A model generated the notes under the pieces. That model saw only the letters and a list, made by a program, of their open reading frames with translations, did no database searches and had not been told where the DNA came from. A stretch of DNA of 64,000 bases from RYN-230 sp963837515. Lineage in GTDB: Bacteria > Actinomycetota > Actinomycetes > Streptosporangiales > Streptosporangiaceae. Both the position numbers and the translations under genes were made by a program. Below are positions 17,637-26,251 of the stretch, piece after piece (the stretch's first letter is position 1; every line of letters starts with the position of its first letter). Where the stretch lies: the NCBI GenBank assembly GCA_963837515.1, contig CAWINT010000005.1, positions 62,001 through 126,000 of the forward strand, in the 5' to 3' direction.

Positions 17637-18505
17637 CACGGGGCCGCCTGGGCCTGCTCGAACAGCCGCTCGCCGAGCACGTTGAACGCGATGACCACGG
17701 CCACGATGCAGACGCTGGCCGCGAGCGCGGGCAGCGGATACCCCTGCAGGATGCCGGTCTGGTTCTCCGAGATCATCACGCCCCAGTTGGGGTTGGGCGG
17801 CTGCACGCCGAGGCCGAGGAAGGAGACGGCGGCCAGGTCGACCATGGCGTACCCGAACAGGATGGTGGCCTGGGCGACGACCAGCGGCGCGATGTTCGGC
17901 ACCAGGTGCCGCAGGCAGATGGTGGTAGCGGGGGCACCCTGCACCTCCAGCGCCGCCACGTACGGCTGGCTGCGCTCCTTGAGCGCGGCGCCGCGCAGCA
18001 CCCGGGCCACGTACGGCGTGTAGGCGATGGACAGCGCGATCACCGCGGCGGGCAGGCCGGCCCCGAAGACCGCGGCCGCGAGCACCGCGAGCAGGATGCC
18101 CGGGAACGCGAACAGGATGTCCAGCCCGGAGGAGATCACCGCGTCGGCCGGGCCGCGCCGCCAGGCCGCCGTCACCGCCAGCAGGATGCCCGCGGTCATG
18201 CTGGCGATCACGACCGCGAGCGGGCCCAGCATCGAGCTCTGCGCCCCGGCCAGCAGCCGGGACGCCACGTCACGCCCCTGGAAGTCGAAGCCGAGCAGGT
18301 GGCCGCCGGTGGGGCCGACCCAGGCCAGCGACAGGTTGAGCAGGTTGGGCGGATAGGGGGCGAGCAGCGGGCCGAAGATGGCCGCGAGCACCGCCAGGGC
18401 GATCACCACCGCGGAGATGATGCCCGCGGGCCCGGTCGCACGCAGCAGCGCCGTTCCCCGGCGTCGCGCCGTCACCGGCGCGATGAGCATGGCATTAACG
18501 CTCAC
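17636..18505 (-). CDS. dppC: Oligopeptide ABC transporter permease (DppC-like)
   Basis: A 289-residue inner-membrane permease with a hydrophobic N-terminal segment, the N-terminal OppC-type region (LLGFDFQGRDVASRLLAGA) and a set of membrane helices with an EAA-like loop near ALEVQGAPATTICLRH. The GTG start overlaps the DppB stop (GTGA, 18502-18505). It forms the pore with DppB. Confidence 0.9.
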   Translation of the reverse strand: MSVNAMLIAPVTARRRGTALLRATGPAGIISAVVIALAVLAAIFGPLLAPYPPNLLNLSLAWVGPTGGHLLGFDFQGRDVASRLLAGAQSSMLGPLAVVIASMTAGILLAVTAAWRRGPADAVISSGLDILFAFPGILLAVLAAAVFGAGLPAAVIALSIAYTPYVARVLRGAALKERSQPYVAALEVQGAPATTICLRHLVPNIAPLVVAQATILFGYAMVDLAAVSFLGLGVQPPNPNWGVMISENQTGILQGYPLPALAASVCIVAVVIAFNVLGERLFEQAQAAP

Positions 18506-19461
18506 CGGCTGCCACCCAGGGACACGCGGGGGTCCAGCGCCGCGTAGAGCACGTCCACTACCACGTTGACGAGCACGAACGCGGTCACGAGTACCAGCGA
18601 GATGCCCTGCACCACCGCCAGGTCCTTGGACTGCGCCGACTGCACCAGGTAGGCGCCCAGCCCGTTCAGGCCGAACGCCACCTCAACCACCGCGGACACC
18701 GCGATCAGCGACGCGATCGTGATGCCGGCGACGGTGGTGATCGGGATGGCGGCGTTGCGCAGGATGTGCCGCCGGATCAGCTGGCGGGCCGGGATGCCGC
18801 GGCTCACCGCGGTCTGGACGTGCTCGCGTTCCCCCTCCTCCCGCACCGAGGCCCGGGTCACCCGGGCCACGATGGCCAGCGAGGAGATGGCCAGGGCGAT
18901 CGCGGGCAGGGTGAGATGCCGCACGTTGTCCACGAAGCTGGCGCCGTTCCCGAGCGCCGGGAACCAGCCCAGCTTCACCGCGAACAGCAGGATCAGCACG
19001 ATCGCGGCCACGAACGCCGGGATCGCGGCGGAGACCGCGGTCACCACCAGCGTGCTGGTGTCCAGCCAGCCTGGGCGCAGCCCGGAGAGCAGGCCCATGC
19101 CGATCCCGAACACGCAGATCAGCAGCGACGCGTACAGCACCAGGCCGGCCGTCGTCCAGATCCGGGAGGCGATCAGCGTGGACACGTTCTCCCGCAGGAT
19201 GATCGACACGCCCAGGTTCCCGTGCAGGGCGTTGCCGAGCCAGTACCAGTACTGGGCCAGGAACGGCTCACCCAGGTGGTAGCGCTGCTCCAGCACGTGC
19301 ATGCTGCTCGCCGGCAGGGACCGGCCGCCGGACAGGGCGGCGACCGCGTTACCGGGGGCCAGGTACATCGCGGCGAAGATCACGAAGCTCGCGATCAGCA
19401 GGCTGGCCGCCAGCATGGCCACCCGGCGCGCGAAGAACCGCCAGCGCATCGGGTCAGCCAC
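18502..19461 (-). CDS. dppB: Oligopeptide ABC transporter permease (DppB-like)
   Basis: A 319-residue permease with the typical DppB N-terminus: one membrane helix, then the extracytoplasmic sequence RYHLGEPFLAQYWYWLGN, then about five membrane helices with an EAA-like loop (TAVSRGIPARQLIRRHIL). The start is a GTG at 19461 that overlaps the end of the solute-binding protein frame by 8 bases. This keeps the operon order SBP-B-C-D-F. Confidence 0.9.
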   Translation of the reverse strand: MADPMRWRFFARRVAMLAASLLIASFVIFAAMYLAPGNAVAALSGGRSLPASSMHVLEQRYHLGEPFLAQYWYWLGNALHGNLGVSIILRENVSTLIASRIWTTAGLVLYASLLICVFGIGMGLLSGLRPGWLDTSTLVVTAVSAAIPAFVAAIVLILLFAVKLGWFPALGNGASFVDNVRHLTLPAIALAISSLAIVARVTRASVREEGEREHVQTAVSRGIPARQLIRRHILRNAAIPITTVAGITIASLIAVSAVVEVAFGLNGLGAYLVQSAQSKDLAVVQGISLVLVTAFVLVNVVVDVLYAALDPRVSLGGSR

Positions 19462-21099
19462 GTCCGCCCAGGCTGTCGGCCCAGGGCGCGAACATGTAGG
19501 CGAACGAGGACACCGCGCCGCTCAGCTTCTTGTTGAGCAGCAGCAGGCTTGTTGGCTGGACGTCCGGGATCCACGGCAGTTGCTGCGCGGTGAGCTGCTC
19601 CGCCTTCACCATCAGCGCCGCCCGCTGGTCGGGGTTGGCCGTGCTGCGGGCCTGCTCCAGCGCGGCGGTGATGGCCGGGTTGCTGTAGCTGTCGTAGTTC
19701 TGCGAGCCGCCCGGCAGGTCGAACGTGGCCAGCAGCCCGGCCGGGTCGGCGTAGTCGCCGTAGTTGACGGTGAGGAACCCGTCGATGCCTGCCCGGGCCT
19801 TCGGGTCGGTGAAGAAGTTGATGTAGTTCTGCGCCGAGACCGACTTCAGCACCACCTTGAGCCGATCGCCTGCGCGGCGGCCTGGTAGGCGCCGGTCACG
19901 GCCGAGATGTTGGCCAGCTGGCTGGAGGTGCCGATGGTGAGCGTCTTGCCCGTCGCGCCGGCCTGCTGGACGAGCTTCTTCGCCTGGGCCAGGTTCTGGT
20001 TCAGCACCGGCGCCTTCGCGTAGGCGGCCGCGAACACGCCCTGGCCGTAGCCGAAGGTGCCCGGGTTGGACAGCCAGCGCGGCATCAGGGCGGCGCCCTT
20101 GTACACCGAGTCGATGATGCCCTGGCGGTTCAGCGCCAGCGACAGCGCCCGGCGCACCCGCAGGTCACCCAGCACGCCGCTGCGGCTGGAGACGATGAAC
20201 GCATCGGTGGACCAGCCGGGGCCCTGGTACACCTTCACCTGGCTGCTGTGCTCGAGCTGGTCGAGGGTGGCCAGCCCGAACTGGTAGGAGCCCTGGATCG
20301 CCCCGGTCAGCAGGCCGGAGGTGAACGAGGAGATGTCCGGTGCGCCCTTCAGGATGATCTGCTGCACCAGCGGCTGCACGGCATGGTTCCAGTAATGCGG
20401 ATTCGCCACCGCGGTGACACCGACGCCCGGCGTCCAGGACTTGAACATGTACGCGCCGGTGCACATGATCCGCCCGGCCGGGGTGCCGTAGTTCTTGCCC
20501 TGCTGCTGCGCGAAGCTCTTCTCGATGACGATGCCGGGCATCGACGCCAGCTCGCCCTCCAGCCAGTAGTCGGGCTGCTTGAGGGTGATCGTCACCTGGC
20601 TGGCGCCGGTGGCCGCGATCGAGGACACCCGGTCGAATACCGCCGCGTAGAAACCGCCCAGCTTCGGGTCGGTGTTGCGGTCCAGGCTGTACACGACGTC
20701 GGCGGGCGTGACCGGATGGCCGTCCCAGAACTTGGCCCCGGGCCGGATGGTGAACACGAACTTGGTGGCGGACGGGTTTGCCACCGTGGCCAGGCCCGGC
20801 TGCAGCGACCCGTCCGGCGCCTGGCGCAGCAGCGACTCGCACATCAGCGAGTCCGCGGTGTTCTCCGGGTAGTCGAAGGCGAAGATCGGGTCGAGCGAGT
20901 TCACGTCCCGGTATACCGCCCAGGTGACGGACGGGACGGTGGCGGTGCCGGCGGGCGTGGTCGCGACCAGGCCCTTGGTCGGGGACACGTTGCCGGCCGC
21001 GCTGCCCGCCGGGCTGGCGGAGCGCCCGCAGGCGGCGGCGGTGAGCGCGGATGCCGTGGCGGCGGCCACGGCGAGCCAGCAGGTGAGTCTGCGGGCCAT
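19454..21099 (-). pseudogene. dppA: Peptide ABC transporter solute-binding lipoprotein (family 5), frameshifted
   Basis: The first frame (21099 to about 19860) encodes a lipoprotein signal with lipobox TAAAC (Cys 24) and most of a family 5 extracellular binding domain, including SLDRNTDPKLGGF. It ends abruptly at AIGSRWC. The rest, KVVLKSVSAQNYINFF onward, continues at once in another frame to 19454. One missing C at 19860/19861 (GGCTCAAG instead of GGCCTCAAG) explains the break. Repaired, the protein would have about 548 residues, the normal family length. The start ATG has GAGGAGGG upstream. This is either sequencing error or a recent inactivation of the substrate-capturing part of the transporter. 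Confidence 0.82.
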
Positions 21100-21123
21100 C
21101 GGCCCTCCTCGTTCTACTGCGTG

Positions 21124-22758
21124 TTACGGCTGATAGGCGATCTCGCCCCGGACCCAGGTCGCCGTGACGGTGGCCTGGCCGATTTCGGCCGGGGGGAGAT
21201 GGGCCAGGTCGGCATCGACCACGGCGAAATCGGCGTCGAGGCCCGGCTTGATGGCGCCGGTCTCCTCCTCCACGCCGTTCACCCGGGCGCTGCCGGAGGT
21301 GTAGGCGGCCAGCACGGCGGGCAGGCTGAGCGCCTGCCCGGGAAGGAAGGGGTCGGCGCCGTGGCCGCCCGCGCCGGCGGGCAGGCTACGGTTCACCGCG
21401 ACGTGCGCCCCCCACAGCGGGTTGGCGCTGCTCACCGGCCAGTCGCTGCCCCCGCACAGCGGCGCGCCCGCGTCGTGCAGCGACCGGAACGGGTACTGCC
21501 AGCGCGAGCGGCGCTCGCCGAGGAACGGGATCGTCAGCTCGTCCATCTGCGGCTCGTGCGTCGCCCACAGCGGCTGGATGTTGGCCGTGGCCCCGAGCCG
21601 GGCGAACCGCGAGATGTCGTGCGGGTGCACCACCTGCAGGTGCGCCAGATGGTGGCGGAGGGCCCGGGCTCCGCTGGCCGTGCGGGCGGCTTCCACGGCG
21701 TTCAGCGCGTGCCGCACCGCCCGGTCACCGAGGGCGTGAAAGTGCACCTGGAAGCCCTCGGCGTCCAGCGCGGTGACGAAGCGGGGCAGCTCATCGGGGT
21801 CGATAAAATCCAGCCCGGCATGGCCGCTGTCGCACCCCGCGCTGTCCAGGTAGGGCTCGAGCATGGCGGCCGTGTGGTTCTCCGCGACCCCGTCCAGCAT
21901 CATCTTCACGCTCGTCGCGCGGAACCGCCCGGCCTGGCCGGCCTGCCGCCGCTCCAGCAGCTCTGGCAACTGGTCGAGGCCGCGGTCCCGGTCCCACCAC
22001 AGGGCCCCGATCACGGTGGCCTGGAGGCTGCCGGTGCGCGCCGCCCGCAGGTAGCAGCCCAGCGGGTCGGCCTCGCCGAGATAGCTGCCGACGATCGCGT
22101 CCTGCCAGCCGGTGATGCCGAGGGACAGCAGGTGCGCCTGGCCGGCCAGCAGCGCCTGGTACCAGTCGTCCTCAGTGACCGGCGGCAGCAGCCGGGACAC
22201 CAGCCGGGTGGCGCCTTCCTGGAGCATGCCGCTGGGCCGCCCGGCGGCATCCCGCTCGACCCGGCCGTCCGGCGGATCCGGGGTGGCGGCGTCGATTCCC
22301 GCCCGGGCCAGCGCCCGGCTGTTCACCCACGCGCCGTGCCCGTCGCGGTTCGGCAGGTAGACCGGGCGGTCGCTGACCACCGCGTCCAGCGCCTGCCGGG
22401 TGGGCAGGCCCCCGGGGAAGGCGTCCATCGACCAGCCGCCCCCGGTGATCCACTGCTCACCGGGGTGGGCGCGGGCGTACTCGGCGACCAGCTGCACATA
22501 GCCGGACGCGGTGCTGCCCGCCCGCAGGTCGCAGTGCCGCAGCTGGTTACCGGCGAAGACCGGGTGGGCGTGGGCGTCGATGAACCCGGGCAGCAGGGTG
22601 CCGCCGCCCAGGTCCACGACCTCGGCGGCGTCGCGGCCAGTGGCCGGGCCGACCTCGGTGATCTTCCCGCCGCGGATCCGTACGCAGCTGCCCCCGGGAA
22701 GGAAGTCGCGGCCGTCGAACACGGTGCCGCCCCGGAAAAGGATGTCGCCGGACCGCAC
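21124..22758 (-). CDS. Amidohydrolase family protein (YtcJ-like)
   Basis: A 544-residue metal-dependent hydrolase of the amidohydrolase superfamily. It has the small beta-sandwich N-terminus, the metal motif FIDAHAHP near residue 60, further His in VHFHALGD and LRHHLAHLQ, and Asp in GGSDWPV near 430, as in the YtcJ/LAF3 subgroup. The substrate is unknown. The start is a GTG at 22758 with GAGGGAGG upstream. It is the first gene of the operon that includes DppABCDF, the amidase and the NylB-like hydrolase, so it is probably cytoplasmic and part of the same pathway. Confidence 0.82.
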   Translation of the reverse strand: MRSGDILFRGGTVFDGRDFLPGGSCVRIRGGKITEVGPATGRDAAEVVDLGGGTLLPGFIDAHAHPVFAGNQLRHCDLRAGSTASGYVQLVAEYARAHPGEQWITGGGWSMDAFPGGLPTRQALDAVVSDRPVYLPNRDGHGAWVNSRALARAGIDAATPDPPDGRVERDAAGRPSGMLQEGATRLVSRLLPPVTEDDWYQALLAGQAHLLSLGITGWQDAIVGSYLGEADPLGCYLRAARTGSLQATVIGALWWDRDRGLDQLPELLERRQAGQAGRFRATSVKMMLDGVAENHTAAMLEPYLDSAGCDSGHAGLDFIDPDELPRFVTALDAEGFQVHFHALGDRAVRHALNAVEAARTASGARALRHHLAHLQVVHPHDISRFARLGATANIQPLWATHEPQMDELTIPFLGERRSRWQYPFRSLHDAGAPLCGGSDWPVSSANPLWGAHVAVNRSLPAGAGGHGADPFLPGQALSLPAVLAAYTSGSARVNGVEEETGAIKPGLDADFAVVDADLAHLPPAEIGQATVTATWVRGEIAYQP

Positions 22759-22790
22759 TGCTGGCCTCCCTCGCGGAGCGGGATGCCGGA

Positions 22791-22832
22791 ATTAGACCAA
22801 GGCGTCAAAGCCATTGTCAATGGCTGTGACAA
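22791..22832 (-). promoter_or_regulatory. Operon promoter with overlapping dyad operator
   Basis: On the minus strand TTGACA (22820-22815) and TCTAAT (22796-22791), spaced 18 bases, form a strong promoter for the amidohydrolase-Dpp operon. Two dyads overlap the -35: the palindrome AGCCATTG-T-CAATGGCT (22809-22825), and TTGTCA-N7-TGACAA (22814-22832). Either could be the operator of the divergent TetR protein encoded from 22899. Confidence 0.6.
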
Positions 22833-22898
22833 CGGGGTACAAGGTTCTAGACTGCTCCCGCCGGTACCGAGGCCGGCGCGACCGACAAGGCAGGGACG

Positions 22899-23633
22899 AT
22901 GACCGGCAGCACCGGCCGCCGCGGGCCATCCCGGCAGCGCGGGCTCCGGCGCGGGAGCCTCACGCCCGAGCTCATCGTCGGGGAAAGCCTGCGGCTGCTT
23001 GACACCGGCGGCCCCAGGGGGTTCAGCCTGCCCAAGCTCGGCCGGGCCCTGGGTGCGGATCCGACCGCCGTGTACCGCCACTTCCCCAGTAAGGACGACC
23101 TCGTCCTGGCGATCGCGGACGCGCTCATCGAGGAAGCGATGTCCGGGCTGTCGCCGCAGGACTGCTGGCTGGACACGATCGCCGAGGCCACCAGGCGGCT
23201 CCGGCGCACCTACCTGGCGCACCCGGCAGCGGCGGCGCTGTCGGCCTGCCGGACCACCCAGCGGCCGGCCGAGATGCGGATCGTCGACACCCTCATCGGC
23301 GCGGTGCTGGCGGCGGGGTTCGAGGGCGCGGAGGCCGCGCGGGTCTACCGGGCGCTGGGCGATTTCGCGCTGTCCTGGGCCGGTGGCGAGGCCGACTTCC
23401 TGGCGCTGGACGCGACGGCGCAGCAGGCCGACCAGGCGGCCTGGACCCGGGCCTACCTGGCCGTCAGCCCGGGCGAATTCCCGCACATCTGGCAGGTCCG
23501 GGATGAGCTGCCGAAGGTCGCCGACGACGACATCTTCGAGACGATCCTGTCGCTGATCATCGCTGGGCTGACGCAGCAGGCCCCGCGCCCCTGCGGGTGC
23601 CCGGCGCACCGGCCGGCTGCCGCGGGCACCTGA
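22899..23633 (+). CDS. TetR/AcrR family regulator, divergent from the Dpp operon
   Basis: A 244-residue regulator with an N-terminal helix-turn-helix (LPKLGRALGADPTAVYRHFPSK is the recognition region) and a C-terminal ligand domain of the TetR_C type. It is transcribed away from the amidohydrolase gene, with a 140-bp gap holding two dyads at the operon promoter. It is therefore the likely local repressor. The Cys-rich tail PRPCGCPAH near the C-terminus is unusual. The ATG at 22899 lies close behind AGGGACG, a modest ribosome-binding site. Confidence 0.85.
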   Translation: MTGSTGRRGPSRQRGLRRGSLTPELIVGESLRLLDTGGPRGFSLPKLGRALGADPTAVYRHFPSKDDLVLAIADALIEEAMSGLSPQDCWLDTIAEATRRLRRTYLAHPAAAALSACRTTQRPAEMRIVDTLIGAVLAAGFEGAEAARVYRALGDFALSWAGGEADFLALDATAQQADQAAWTRAYLAVSPGEFPHIWQVRDELPKVADDDIFETILSLIIAGLTQQAPRPCGCPAHRPAAAGT

Positions 23634-23731
23634 CGGCGCAGCAGCGGCCGGGGCCTGCCACTCCGTCGCTTCGGCACGTACTATGCGAAATGCGGCGGCA
23701 TGGCCCTGAGGCTTCTTCGAGGGAGTAGTCA

Positions 23732-24544
23732 ATGGCGACGGCAACCAGGCTTCACGTGCTCGACTGCGGGGCGATGAGCTGCGACCTGACCTGGCTGCTG
23801 CTCAAGCCGGGACGGAGTATCCGGCCCCGGTCGGACAAGGAGAAGCCGGTCGAGTGGTATCCGTGCACGACCCACGCCGTGCTGGTGGAGACCCCGGAAG
23901 GCAGGATGCTGTGGGACACCAGCTGCCCGCGGGACTGGGAGACCCGCTGGGTGCCAACCGGGCTGCAGGAGTTCTTCCCCTATGACCAGGTGACCGAGGA
24001 GCAGTACCTGGACTCCCGGCTCGCCCAGCTTGGCATCGCCGCGGGCGACCTGGACTACGTGGCGCTGTCGCACCTGCATTTCGACCACGCGGGCAACGTG
24101 CGCACGTTCGCCGGGGCCGGCCCGCGCCTGGTCGTCAACGACAAGGAGAAGGACTGGGCGTTCGGCTACGACGGCGCCTTCAACGGTGCCCATCTCAAGG
24201 CTGATTACGAGGGGATCGAGTTCGAGACCGTGTCCGGTGACGCCGAGTTCCTGCCCGGGGTCTCGTTCGTCGAGGCGCCCGGGCACACCCCGGGAACCAT
24301 GGCGATGCGGGTCGATCTGCCGGAGACCGGCACGATGATTTTCACCTCGGACGCCGTGTACATGGGTGACTCCTACGGGCCGCCCGCCACCCCGGCGGCG
24401 ATTGTCAACGACCTGTCCGCCTGGTACGCGTCGGTGGAGAAGATCCGCAACCTCGCCGAGCAGACGAACGCCACCGTCGTGTTCGGGCACGACGCGGAGC
24501 AGATGCGCTCGCTGCGCCGCGCCCCCGACGGCCACTACGCCTGA
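23732..24544 (+). CDS. Metallo-beta-lactamase-fold hydrolase, N-acyl homoserine lactonase-like
   Basis: A 270-residue Zn hydrolase with the motif SHLHFDHAG near residues 111-119, a further His in APGHTPG, Asp in TSDAVYMGD and His in FGHDAEQ. These supply a full dinuclear Zn site of the AiiA/AttM type. The N-terminus lacks a signal peptide. The reaction could be opening of a lactone, but related proteins act on other esters. GAGGGAG lies about 8 bases before the ATG. The next gene starts 13 bases after its stop, so the two form an operon. Confidence 0.8.
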   Translation: MATATRLHVLDCGAMSCDLTWLLLKPGRSIRPRSDKEKPVEWYPCTTHAVLVETPEGRMLWDTSCPRDWETRWVPTGLQEFFPYDQVTEEQYLDSRLAQLGIAAGDLDYVALSHLHFDHAGNVRTFAGAGPRLVVNDKEKDWAFGYDGAFNGAHLKADYEGIEFETVSGDAEFLPGVSFVEAPGHTPGTMAMRVDLPETGTMIFTSDAVYMGDSYGPPATPAAIVNDLSAWYASVEKIRNLAEQTNATVVFGHDAEQMRSLRRAPDGHYA

Positions 24545-24557
24545 GGGGAGAGCAACG

Positions 24558-25853
24558 GTGAGTGCCAGCCTGCCGGTACCCGCGAACCCTGAGGCGATCT
24601 TCACGTACGGGGCGCCGCAGCTGAAGTTCGGCCCGGGCGCGGCCGAGGAGATCGGGTTCGACCTGGCCCAGTACGGGGCGCGCCGGGTGCTGGTCATCAC
24701 TGACCCGGGGGTTGCGGCGACCGGCGCGCCGCAACGGGTCGCGGACCAGATGGGCGCGTTCGGGATCGAGGCCGGTGTGTTCGGCGGCGTGCACGTCGAG
24801 CCCACCGACGCCAGTTTCGAAGCGGCCATCGCCCACGCCCGCGAGTCCGGCCCGTGGGACGCGTTCGTCGCGGTCGGCGGCGGATCCAGCATCGACACCG
24901 CGAAGGCCGTGAATCTGATGCTGACCAACCCGGGGCAGCTGATGGACTACATCAACGCTCCTGTCGGCCAGGGCGCCGTTCCGGTCAACCAGCTCAAGCC
25001 GCTGGTGGCGGTGCCGACCACGACCGGCACCGGGGCGGAGTCCACCACCGTATGCGTCCTGGACGTGCTCGCCCTCAAGGTGAAGACCGGGATCAGCCAC
25101 GCGCGGCTGCGCCCCACCCTGGCGGTGATCGACCCGCGGTTGACCGTCAGCCAGCCCCCCGGCGTGACCGCCTCGGCCGGCATGGACATCCTGTGCCACG
25201 CGCTGGAGAGTTACACCGCCCGCTGGTACACCAGCTACGAGCACAAGCAGCCGGCTCAGCGGGTGCCGTACTGCGGGTCCAATCCCATCTCTGACATGTG
25301 GTCCGAAAGGGCGATGCGGCTGCTTGCCGGCTCGTTCCGGACCGCCGTGCGCCGCGGTGACGACGAGCAGGCGCGGGCCGACATGGCGATGGCGGCGACC
25401 TTCGCGGGCATGGGGTTCGGCAACGCCGGCGTGCACCTCCCGCACGCCAACGCCTACCCCATCGCCGGGCGGGTGCGCGACTTCCACCCCAAGGACTACC
25501 CGGAGCAGGAGCCGATGGTGCCGCACGGCATGTCGGTCGCGCTCACCGCGCCGGAAGCGTTCCGCTTCACCTTCGACGCTTCGCCGGAGCGGCACCGCTA
25601 CGCCGCCCAGCTGCTCGCACCCGGCGCCAGCCGGCTGGCCAGCGAGGACGAGTTCCTGCCGTCGGCGCTGACCGCACTGATGAAGGACATCGGCATCCCG
25701 AACGGCGTGGCCGCCGTCGGCTATACCGACGCTGACATCCCTGACCTGGTGGACGGGACCATGAAGCAGCAGCGGCTGCTCGCCACCTGCCCCAAGCCGG
25801 TCACCGAGGACGACATCGCCGGCATCTTCGCCCGCTCGATGGACCTGTGGTAG
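24558..25853 (+). CDS. Hydroxyacid-oxoacid transhydrogenase-like iron-dependent alcohol dehydrogenase
   Basis: A 431-residue group III metal-dependent alcohol dehydrogenase. It shows the nucleotide-binding loop GGGSSIDTAKAVN near residue 100, then VPTTTGTGAE, then metal ligands in CHALESY, LPHANAYP and VPHGMSV. The extra insert with HKQPAQRVPYCGSNPISD matches hydroxyacid-oxoacid transhydrogenase (ADHFE1), which oxidises 4-hydroxybutyrate while reducing 2-oxoglutarate. The start is a GTG at 24558 with GAGGGGAGAG upstream. Beside a lactonase-like gene and near a succinic semialdehyde dehydrogenase-like gene, a route from gamma-butyrolactone through 4-hydroxybutyrate is a reasonable inference. 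Confidence 0.85.
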   Translation: MSASLPVPANPEAIFTYGAPQLKFGPGAAEEIGFDLAQYGARRVLVITDPGVAATGAPQRVADQMGAFGIEAGVFGGVHVEPTDASFEAAIAHARESGPWDAFVAVGGGSSIDTAKAVNLMLTNPGQLMDYINAPVGQGAVPVNQLKPLVAVPTTTGTGAESTTVCVLDVLALKVKTGISHARLRPTLAVIDPRLTVSQPPGVTASAGMDILCHALESYTARWYTSYEHKQPAQRVPYCGSNPISDMWSERAMRLLAGSFRTAVRRGDDEQARADMAMAATFAGMGFGNAGVHLPHANAYPIAGRVRDFHPKDYPEQEPMVPHGMSVALTAPEAFRFTFDASPERHRYAAQLLAPGASRLASEDEFLPSALTALMKDIGIPNGVAAVGYTDADIPDLVDGTMKQQRLLATCPKPVTEDDIAGIFARSMDLW

Positions 25854-25855
25854 CC

Positions 25856-26248
25856 GTGCCGATCTACCAGCTCCGCTGCGGGTGCGGATACGGCTTCGAA
25901 GTGATCCAGTCGTTCCGCGCGCCGCTGCCCGCCTGCCGCGAATGCGGTGGGCAGACGGTGAAGGTGCCCTCGGTGTTCGGGTTCGCGGGCCAGGCGGCCC
26001 GTTCCCTGCCGCCGCCATCCGAGGCCATGCCGCAGACCTGGCGCGGCACCTACGAGGGCAACCGCGAATACGTCACGCAACTGCGCCGGACCGCCGAGCG
26101 GCGCAAAGTCCTGGAAGAACGTCATCCCGAACTGGCCGGCGACCGGCGGCCCATCCTGGCGCACGAAGGACGGTACGAACGGGCTCCGCTGCGCGCCGGT
26201 GACCCGGTGCCAGGAAAACCAGGCGATGCGCCGCCCGCCTGCCCATGA
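25856..26248 (+). CDS. FmdB family zinc ribbon protein
   Basis: A 130-residue protein. The first 35 residues are an FmdB-type zinc ribbon with CxC and CxxC pairs (CGCG...CREC). The remainder is charged and helical, without a known domain. I chose the GTG at 25856 because family members begin MPxYxxxC. A GTG at 25847 would overlap the transhydrogenase stop. It follows that gene by 2 bases and ends only 3 bases from the convergent acyl-CoA synthetase. Its function is unknown. Confidence 0.75.
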   Translation: MPIYQLRCGCGYGFEVIQSFRAPLPACRECGGQTVKVPSVFGFAGQAARSLPPPSEAMPQTWRGTYEGNREYVTQLRRTAERRKVLEERHPELAGDRRPILAHEGRYERAPLRAGDPVPGKPGDAPPACP

Positions 26249-26251
26249 CGC

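Noticed and set aside
19454..19855. A separate 133-residue gene downstream of the binding protein
   Set aside because: Its sequence is the C-terminal part of the same binding protein; a one-base indel explains the split.
20248..22902. An 884-residue open frame antisense to the amidohydrolase and binding protein genes
   Set aside because: Composition is that of a reverse-strand shadow and it crosses three real genes.
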